This document shows, piece by piece, positions 1-4,114 of a stretch of 7,472 nucleotides of DNA. The notes under the pieces were generated by a model. The model was not told where the DNA came from. It saw nothing but the letters and a program-made list of their open reading frames with translations, and did no database searches. Each line of letters starts with the position of its first letter. Positions within the stretch are counted from its first letter, which is position 1. This DNA comes from Halorhodospira sp. (GTDB taxonomy: Bacteria > Pseudomonadota > Gammaproteobacteria > Nitrococcales > Halorhodospiraceae), in contig SKJZ01000209.1 in assembly GCA_007121755.1 (NCBI GenBank), positions 1 through 7,472 of the forward strand, in the 5' to 3' direction. The position numbers and the translations under genes are program-made.

Positions 1-1530
1 CGGGGCGCGTTGCAGTGCAGCCTCGAAGGCGGTCCGGGCGTCGTCGGGGCGTTCCAGTCCGAGCAGCGCCGTGCCGGCGAGATTGTGGGCCACGGCCTTA
101 TCGGGATGGCGTTCCAGCAGGGCTTGCGCTTCTTCCAGCGCCTCCTGGTAGAGGCCGCGCTCCAGGTAGTGGGCGATCAACGTAACCCTCGGCTCAAGGG
201 CGTCGGGCGCCATCTTCCGAGCCGTATGCAGCTGTTCAACGGCGAGATCGGTTTCGCCATCGGCCAGGTAGGCGCGGGCCATGGTTAGACGGCCTTTCAC
301 CGATTGCGGCCGGCCTTGGCCCCACGCCACCAAGCGCGGCAAGGCTTCATCGAGCCGGCCCTCGGCCACTTCGAGGCGGGCCAGTTGGTGCATCGACGTC
401 AAGTCGTCGGGGTTGGCCTCGATGAGTCCCTGCAACAGTCTTTCGGCATCGGCCGCGGCGCCGCGGTCCTCCCGCAACGCGGCCAACACCCTTGTCGCGG
501 GCGGGAAGCCGGGATAGTGCCGGAGAAACGTTTCGAGGCGGGCTTCGGCCTGTGCCGAGGAGCCGCGGCCGAAGTGGGCCAAGCCGGCGAAGAGGATCGA
601 TGAGTGGTGGTCCGGCATGCGCCGCAGTACCTCTTCGAACTCGCCGGCGGCGGCCGTGAAGTCGTCGGCGTGAAAGTGAATCAGGCCGCGGAGATAGGCG
701 GTGTGGGGCAACCTCTTTCCGCGCTCTTCCAGCGCTTGCAGGTCGTGCCGGGCTCCTTCCATGTTGCCTCTCTGCAGCCGCAGTAGCGCCCGGTGGAAGC
801 GGCCGGCATCGGCGGTTTGTTCATCTTCGATACTGTGGGTGAAGGCCGCCTCGGCGGCAGCCGGGTCGGCGGACTGCTCCAATTCGCCAAGCAGTCGCCA
901 CGCCGGCCCGTGGGCGTCGTCGTGCTCCAGCGCCGACTCGGCGAGTCTCCGGGCTTCCGCCGGGTCTCCTGACGCGGCCCGCGCGCGGGCGACCCCGACC
1001 AGAGCGTCGGGGTCTTCCGAGTCGATCCGCAACGCCTGAAGATACGCCGCTTCCGCTTCCATGATGCGGTTCTCTGAGGCGAAGGCGTGACCGCGCAGCA
1101 GCGCCGCGTCCAATCGGTGTTCGAATGCAGTAAAGGGGCTTCTCAGGGTTTGTAGCGTCTCCTCAGCGCGGCGTGCCTGCCAGTAGGCGCGCGCCAATTT
1201 CAAGCGGATCTCGTCGGCTGCCCCGCCGCCGCTCTCCCGGGCCCGCTCCAAGGCGTGGATGGCGTCATCGGTGCGGCCCAGGGTCAAGTAGATGGCGCCG
1301 AGCCGGTGGCGCGCCTCAACATTGTCGGGGTTTTGCTGGAGCACGTTGCGCAGCTCGACGGCTCCGGCGTCGAGGTTCCCTTCGGCGTGGTAACGGATCG
1401 CACGCTCCAGATGTTCCTCTTCGCTCATCTGGGCCGGTCCGCAACCCGTCACGGCCCCAAAAAGCAGAAACGCGGCGATCCCGATAACGGACCTTCCGCA
1501 GTGTCGCAGTTTGCTTCGGTGCTCATGCAT
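1..1530 (-). CDS. prsT: PEP-CTERM system TPR-repeat lipoprotein, PrsT type (3' part missing)
   Basis: An open frame of 510 codons starts at ATG 1530 and runs off the left edge without a stop. A good Shine-Dalgarno sequence (GGGAGA, 1543-1538) lies 7 bases upstream of the start. Residues 1-30 form a lipoprotein signal: basic start, hydrophobic stretch, then a lipobox ending VTGC with Cys30 as the likely lipidated residue. From about residue 37 on, nearly everything is TPR-like helical repeats of about 34 residues. The clearest span 51-90, 151-205, 277-341, 371-405 and 443-510, with typical blocks such as NPDNVEARHRLGAIYLTLGR and DDARTAFEAALQRAP. The lipobox, the spacing of the first repeats and the overall pattern resemble the PEP-CTERM TPR lipoprotein family, usually about 900 residues, so some 390 are missing here. 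Such proteins are thought to work at the envelope alongside exosortase and exopolysaccharide export. The gene lies 86 bases downstream of a PEP-CTERM protein gene on the same strand, probably as one operon. A generic TPR lipoprotein is the alternative. Confidence 0.85.
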   Translation of the reverse strand, partial: MHEHRSKLRHCGRSVIGIAAFLLFGAVTGCGPAQMSEEEHLERAIRYHAEGNLDAGAVELRNVLQQNPDNVEARHRLGAIYLTLGRTDDAIHALERARESGGGAADEIRLKLARAYWQARRAEETLQTLRSPFTAFEHRLDAALLRGHAFASENRIMEAEAAYLQALRIDSEDPDALVGVARARAASGDPAEARRLAESALEHDDAHGPAWRLLGELEQSADPAAAEAAFTHSIEDEQTADAGRFHRALLRLQRGNMEGARHDLQALEERGKRLPHTAYLRGLIHFHADDFTAAAGEFEEVLRRMPDHHSSILFAGLAHFGRGSSAQAEARLETFLRHYPGFPPATRVLAALREDRGAAADAERLLQGLIEANPDDLTSMHQLARLEVAEGRLDEALPRLVAWGQGRPQSVKGRLTMARAYLADGETDLAVEQLHTARKMAPDALEPRVTLIAHYLERGLYQEALEEAQALLERHPDKAVAHNLAGTALLGLERPDDARTAFEAALQRAP

Positions 1531-1565
1531 ATGGAGTTCTCCCAATGCCCGCGGCGCATCGAACG

Positions 1566-1599
1566 GCCGGTGGCCGGGATCGTCGTCCCGGCCGCCGGC
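1566..1599 (-). other. Intercistronic stem-loop between DUF1194 gene and prsT
   Basis: The arms 1566-1579 and 1586-1599 are complementary over 14 positions with one imperfect pair (C-A in the minus-strand transcript) and a 6-base loop. On the minus strand it begins 18 bases after the stop codon of the DUF1194 gene and ends 35 bases before the prsT start. No T-run follows on the minus strand, so it is not a normal intrinsic terminator. It could protect the 3' end of the upstream message or lower the amount of downstream prsT message; both are inferences. Confidence 0.6.
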
Positions 1600-1616
1600 T
1601 CTCCCTCTGTTTTCGG

Positions 1617-2420
1617 CTAGGCCGATACGACCGATTCCTGCTTCAGGGTATCCGCTTCCCGGCGGCCGAAGCGGCCGGCACCGGCGAGCAGCAGTAATCC
1701 CAGGCCGAAAAGCGCCGCGGTGCCGGGCACCGGTACGCCGTTGGGATCGATCTCGCGCTGCAGCTTCACCAGGATGGCGTCCTCGAAGTCTTCGAAGGTA
1801 TCGGCAGTCATGACGAAACTCCCGGAGCCGCCGATGACGTTATCTTCATAGTAGTCGGTGAGACTGATGGTGGTGACCTCCTCGATGGCGATGCCGTTGA
1901 TGGTCATCCCTGCGGCCACCGCGTCGTCCCGCGCGGCGGTCACGGAGCGGCCACTGTTGTTGGTGCCGTCGCCGGAGACGTCAATGACCTGTCGCGTGCC
2001 GGTGAAGTCACTCTCCTGGATGGCGTCGACCGACCAGTCGATCGCCCCCGAGATGCTGGTCAGGCCGTTGTAAGCCCTGGTTGTCGCCTCGATGGCGTCG
2101 GCGAAGGCGTTGGCCTCCGTCGCTGAGCCGATGTTTGTCCAGCCGACTTGCTGCGACTGCTGGGTCGATCCCGACCACTCCATATAGGTGACGGCGATGG
2201 AACCGATATCGCCGCCGTCGATGGCGTTGTGGACCAGAGGGTTGCGGAAGGCCTCCACATAGCCGGTCTTTTGTGCCTGATAGCGCGGCGTGTTGACGCT
2301 GCCGGAGACATCCACCGCTAGTACCAGTTCCAGATCGACCGGATCGGCGGCGGCATGCATGGGTACCGCCACGGCCAATGCCAGTAGCGATGCGGATACT
2401 GTGGATTGAATCTTTTTCAT
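1617..2420 (-). CDS. Secreted DUF1194 (VWA-like) protein with PEP-CTERM-like sorting tail
   Basis: A 267-residue protein. The start at 2420 is chosen over an upstream in-frame ATG at 2528 because a strong Shine-Dalgarno sequence (GAAGGGG, 2435-2429) lies 8 bases away and the protein then begins with a clear signal peptide (MKKIQ, hydrophobic core, AAA/DPVDL near residue 25). The 36-residue upstream extension is basic and overlaps the structured leader. Residues 28-225 match the DUF1194 pattern: LAVDVSGS with the metal-site residues D37, S39 and S41, then YMEWSG (79-84), a loop with T121, VIDVSGDGTNNSG (145-157) and INGIAIE (174-180). This is a von Willebrand A-like fold expected to bind a divalent metal and a protein ligand; its function is unknown. 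Residues 229-254 form a C-terminal sorting signal: VPVPG, a hydrophobic span, then R250, R253 and R254. An unusual 13-residue tail follows. Processing by an exosortase and display at the surface are inferred. It is probably the first gene of an operon with prsT. Confidence 0.92.
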   Translation of the reverse strand: MKKIQSTVSASLLALAVAVPMHAAADPVDLELVLAVDVSGSVNTPRYQAQKTGYVEAFRNPLVHNAIDGGDIGSIAVTYMEWSGSTQQSQQVGWTNIGSATEANAFADAIEATTRAYNGLTSISGAIDWSVDAIQESDFTGTRQVIDVSGDGTNNSGRSVTAARDDAVAAGMTINGIAIEEVTTISLTDYYEDNVIGGSGSFVMTADTFEDFEDAILVKLQREIDPNGVPVPGTAALFGLGLLLLAGAGRFGRREADTLKQESVVSA

Positions 2421-2447
2421 GGTGACGACCCCTTCGGTTTCAATGGC

Positions 2448-2463
2448 GCGGCCCTTGGGCCGC
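2448..2463 (-). other. Stem-loop in the 5' leader of the DUF1194 gene
   Basis: The palindrome GCGGCCC-TT-GGGCCGC (plus strand) gives a 7-pair stem, or 6 pairs with a 4-base loop. It ends 12 bases upstream of the Shine-Dalgarno sequence of the DUF1194 gene. It lies inside the leader predicted from the sigma-54 promoter, so it may affect message stability or translation. No known riboswitch class is recognised. Confidence 0.5.
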
Positions 2464-2473
2464 TGTTGTGTGG

Positions 2474-2510
2474 CTTTCCGGCGCCGGTTGCCCGGGAGCG
2501 CCCCGGAAAG
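2474..2510 (-). other. Second stem-loop in the 5' leader of the DUF1194 gene
   Basis: The inverted repeat CTTTCCGG (2474-2481) and CCGGAAAG (2503-2510) is a perfect 8-pair stem with a 21-base GC-rich spacer. The block GGCGCCGG occurs at 2480-2487 and again at 2518-2525, so alternative pairings are possible. It would form at the start of the transcript made from the promoter at 2538-2554. Confidence 0.45.
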
Positions 2511-2537
2511 TCGTGAAGGCGCCGGCAAGGGGTACCA

Positions 2538-2554
2538 AGCAAGTACGAAGCCAA
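2538..2554 (-). promoter_or_regulatory. Sigma-54 (-24/-12) promoter of the DUF1194-prsT unit
   Basis: Read on the minus strand the site is TTGGCttcgtacTTGCT. The -24 GG (2552-2551) and -12 GC (2540-2539) are exactly 10 bases apart, as sigma-54 requires, and the flanking bases match the TTGGC...TTGCW consensus. Transcription would start near 2527, giving a leader of about 107 bases. An AT-rich stretch lies just upstream (2555-2575). PEP-CTERM genes in other bacteria are known to be controlled by RpoN together with the PrsK/PrsR two-component pair, which fits the gene it drives. No prsR gene is in the window. Confidence 0.75.
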
Positions 2555-2555
2555 C

Positions 2556-2634
2556 TGTAAAATTATGTTTTAGTTCAGCTAGTTAGCGGTTGTTGTAAGG
2601 GGTGGGCAGCCGGGCCAACGGTTTCGGTGTAAGG
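2556..2634. repeat. Three TGTAARR repeats upstream of the sigma-54 promoter
   Basis: The plus strand carries TGTAAAA at 2556-2562, TGTAAGG at 2594-2600 and TGTAAGG at 2628-2634. Read on the minus strand these are TTTTACA, CCTTACA and CCTTACA. The two identical copies are 34 bases apart and lie about 70 and 105 bases upstream of the predicted start site, the distance where sigma-54 activators commonly bind. The motif is short and could occur by chance. Confidence 0.35.
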
Positions 2635-2918
2635 ACAATCGACAGGATCGGTCGTGGGGTGACTTGCCGTCGCACGCTGAATTTGCGCAAAATTCGCGGT
2701 TCTCCTGACTGAAATGAATGGCTGCGAGATGGGCCCGGCTTGGGGAGTGGCCGTCGTGGTGGGCTCGAGTGATGCCGCGTCAATGTGTGGCGGACGGCAT
2801 GGTTCGGGCTTTGGCTGATGGATAGCGAGTGTATCCCTGATCGTTTCGATCGTTCCCATTCAAGTACGATCGGGCGGCACTGAATAGAAACCACCATCTT
2901 TGAGAGGAGTTCTAACCA
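2635..2918. other. Intergenic region between the divergent DUF1194-prsT unit and gap
   Basis: No convincing gene lies here. The stretch is expected to hold the gap promoter and possibly activator sites for the divergent sigma-54 promoter. An AT-rich imperfect palindrome lies at 2679-2695. GATCG occurs three times at 2839, 2848 and 2868, the last two inside CGATCG palindromes. A weak sigma-70-like pair, TTGGCT (2811-2816) and TATCCC (2832-2837), has a spacing of only 15, so the gap promoter cannot be fixed. The gap Shine-Dalgarno sequence (GAGAGGAG, 2902-2909) is clear. Confidence 0.4.
2679..2695. promoter_or_regulatory. AT-rich palindrome, possible regulator binding site
   Basis: GAATTT and AAATTC arms flank a GCGCA centre, and the inner TTTGCGCAAA (2682-2691) is a perfect 10-base palindrome. 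It stands out in GC-rich DNA. It lies about 150-170 bases upstream of the predicted DUF1194 transcript start and about 225 bases upstream of gap, so it could serve either gene. Confidence 0.3.
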
Positions 2919-3932
2919 ATGGCGATCAAGGTGGCGATCAACGGCTACGGCCGTATTGGACGCAACGTCTTGCGGGCGTTGTACGAGGCGGGGCGCAGCG
3001 ATGAGATTCGCATCGTCGCCGTCAACGATCTGGGCGATGCCGAGACCAACGCCCATCTGACCCGTTTCGATACCGCTCACGGCAAGTTCCCCGGTGATGT
3101 GGCCGTCGAGGGCGGCGATCTGGTGGTCAACGGCGACCGCATCAAGGTCTGTGCCGAGCGCGACCCGTCGAAGTTGCCGTGGGGCGACATGGGCGTCGAC
3201 GTGGTCATGGAGTGTACTGGGCTGTTTACCAGCAAGGAGAAGGCCTCGGCCCATCTGACCGCCGGCGCCAAGAAGGTCATTATCTCCGCCCCCGGTGGCA
3301 AGGATGTCGACGGTACCGTGGTCTACGGCGTCAACCACGATACGCTGACCGCCGGCCATCAGGTGATCTCCAACGCCTCCTGCACCACCAACTGCCTGGC
3401 GCCGCTGGTCAAGCCGCTCCATGACGCCATCGGCGTGGAGCAGGGGTTGATGACCACCATCCACTCCTACACCAACGACCAGGTTCTTACCGACGTCTTC
3501 CACAGCGATCTGCGCCGCGCCCGTTCGGCCACTATGTCGCAGATCCCGACCAAGACCGGCGCCGCGGCGGCCGTGGGCTTGGTCCTGCCGGATCTGAACG
3601 GCCGTCTGGACGGTTTCGCCATGCGGGTGCCGACGATCAACGTCTCGATTGTCGATTTGGTCTTCACCGCCGCCCGCGAGACCACCGTGGATGAGATCAA
3701 CAGCGTGCTGCGCAGCGCGTCCGAGGGGCCGTTGAAGGGCATTCTGGGCTACAGCGACGGGCCGTTGGTCTCGGTGGACTTCAACCACGACGCCCGCTCC
3801 AGCGTTTACGACGCCACTCTGACCAAGACGCTGGGTGGCCGGTTGGTCAAGGTCTGCTCGTGGTACGACAACGAGTGGGGCTTCTCCAACCGCATGCTCG
3901 ACACCACCGTGGCGTTGATGAACGCCAAGTAA
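2919..3932 (+). CDS. gap: Glyceraldehyde-3-phosphate dehydrogenase, type I
   Basis: A complete cytosolic enzyme of 337 residues, the normal family length. It oxidises and phosphorylates glyceraldehyde 3-phosphate to 1,3-bisphosphoglycerate with reduction of NAD, or runs in reverse in gluconeogenesis or the Calvin cycle. The NAD-binding motif is NGYGRIGRN (8-16). The Asp of VNDL (about 35-38), which favours NAD over NADP, is present. The active site is SNASCTTNC with catalytic Cys155, and His182 lies in HSYTNDQ. The C-terminal WYDNEWGFSNR motif is intact. The start is supported by GAGAGGAG 9 bases upstream. The overall style is proteobacterial. It stands alone between an intergenic region and a strong terminator, so it is probably transcribed singly. 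There is no pgk or tkt neighbour to show a Calvin-cycle role. Confidence 0.98.
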   Translation: MAIKVAINGYGRIGRNVLRALYEAGRSDEIRIVAVNDLGDAETNAHLTRFDTAHGKFPGDVAVEGGDLVVNGDRIKVCAERDPSKLPWGDMGVDVVMECTGLFTSKEKASAHLTAGAKKVIISAPGGKDVDGTVVYGVNHDTLTAGHQVISNASCTTNCLAPLVKPLHDAIGVEQGLMTTIHSYTNDQVLTDVFHSDLRRARSATMSQIPTKTGAAAAVGLVLPDLNGRLDGFAMRVPTINVSIVDLVFTAARETTVDEINSVLRSASEGPLKGILGYSDGPLVSVDFNHDARSSVYDATLTKTLGGRLVKVCSWYDNEWGFSNRMLDTTVALMNAK

Positions 3933-3952
3933 CGGGCCGTCGCGCCGGTTCT

Positions 3953-3977
3953 GCCGGCACGCATGGTGCGTGCCGGC
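3953..3977 (+). other. Perfect hairpin in the 3' untranslated region of gap
   Basis: GCCGGCACGCA (3953-3963) and TGCGTGCCGGC (3967-3977) are perfectly complementary over 11 positions, with a 3-base loop (or 5 bases with 10 pairs). No T-run follows. It lies 20 bases after the gap stop codon and 5 bases before the intrinsic terminator, and may protect the 3' end of an abundant message. Confidence 0.6.
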
Positions 3978-3982
3978 TCGGA

Positions 3983-4021
3983 CCGCCGCCTCCGTCGACT
4001 TCGGGGGCGGCGGTTTTTTTT
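3983..4021 (+). terminator. Intrinsic terminator of gap
   Basis: The arms CCGCCGCCTCCG (3983-3994) and CGGGGGCGGCGG (4002-4013) form a 12-pair stem with one G-U wobble and a 7-base loop. Eight T residues follow directly (4014-4021). This is a textbook rho-independent terminator and should separate gap from the downstream receptor gene. Confidence 0.93.
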
Positions 4022-4045
4022 GGGGGGTGGCGCGCTGTGGTCGCC

Positions 4046-4075
4046 TTACTTCCATGGCAGCGCGTAAGGTATTCT
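4046..4075 (+). promoter_or_regulatory. Possible promoter of the GGDEF-EAL gene
   Basis: Because a strong terminator precedes it, the receptor gene needs its own promoter within 4022-4114. The best candidate is TTACTT (4046-4051) and TATTCT (4070-4075) with an 18-base spacing. The -10 box is fair and the -35 box poor. The start would fall near 4082, about 33 bases before the start codon. Confidence 0.3.
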
Positions 4076-4114
4076 GTCCGTCCTTAACACGACGGCTGTA
4101 GGGATCGAGACGGC

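Noticed and set aside
10..1620. Several plus-strand open frames opposite prsT
   Set aside because: Compositional shadows. The minus-strand frame is open for 510 codons with a lipobox and regular TPR repeats.
1566..1620. Plus-strand intrinsic terminator (stem plus TGTTTT after it)
   Set aside because: The T-run is short and begins 18 bases after the stem, and no plus-strand gene ends here.
2421..2528. Upstream in-frame ATG at 2528 for the DUF1194 protein
   Set aside because: It would add 36 basic residues before the signal peptide, starts at the predicted transcript 5' end with no leader, and ignores the strong Shine-Dalgarno sequence before 2420.
2811..2827. Second sigma-54-like site (TTGGC...TAGCG) pointing toward gap
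   Set aside because: GG-N10-GC spacing is present, but the -12 element is poor, and gap is normally a housekeeping gene. Likely a chance match.
2575..2859. Small minus-strand open frame (94 codons) in the intergenic region
   Set aside because: Rich in Pro and Thr, no family resemblance, and it ends inside the AT-rich stretch just upstream of the sigma-54 site. More likely regulatory DNA.
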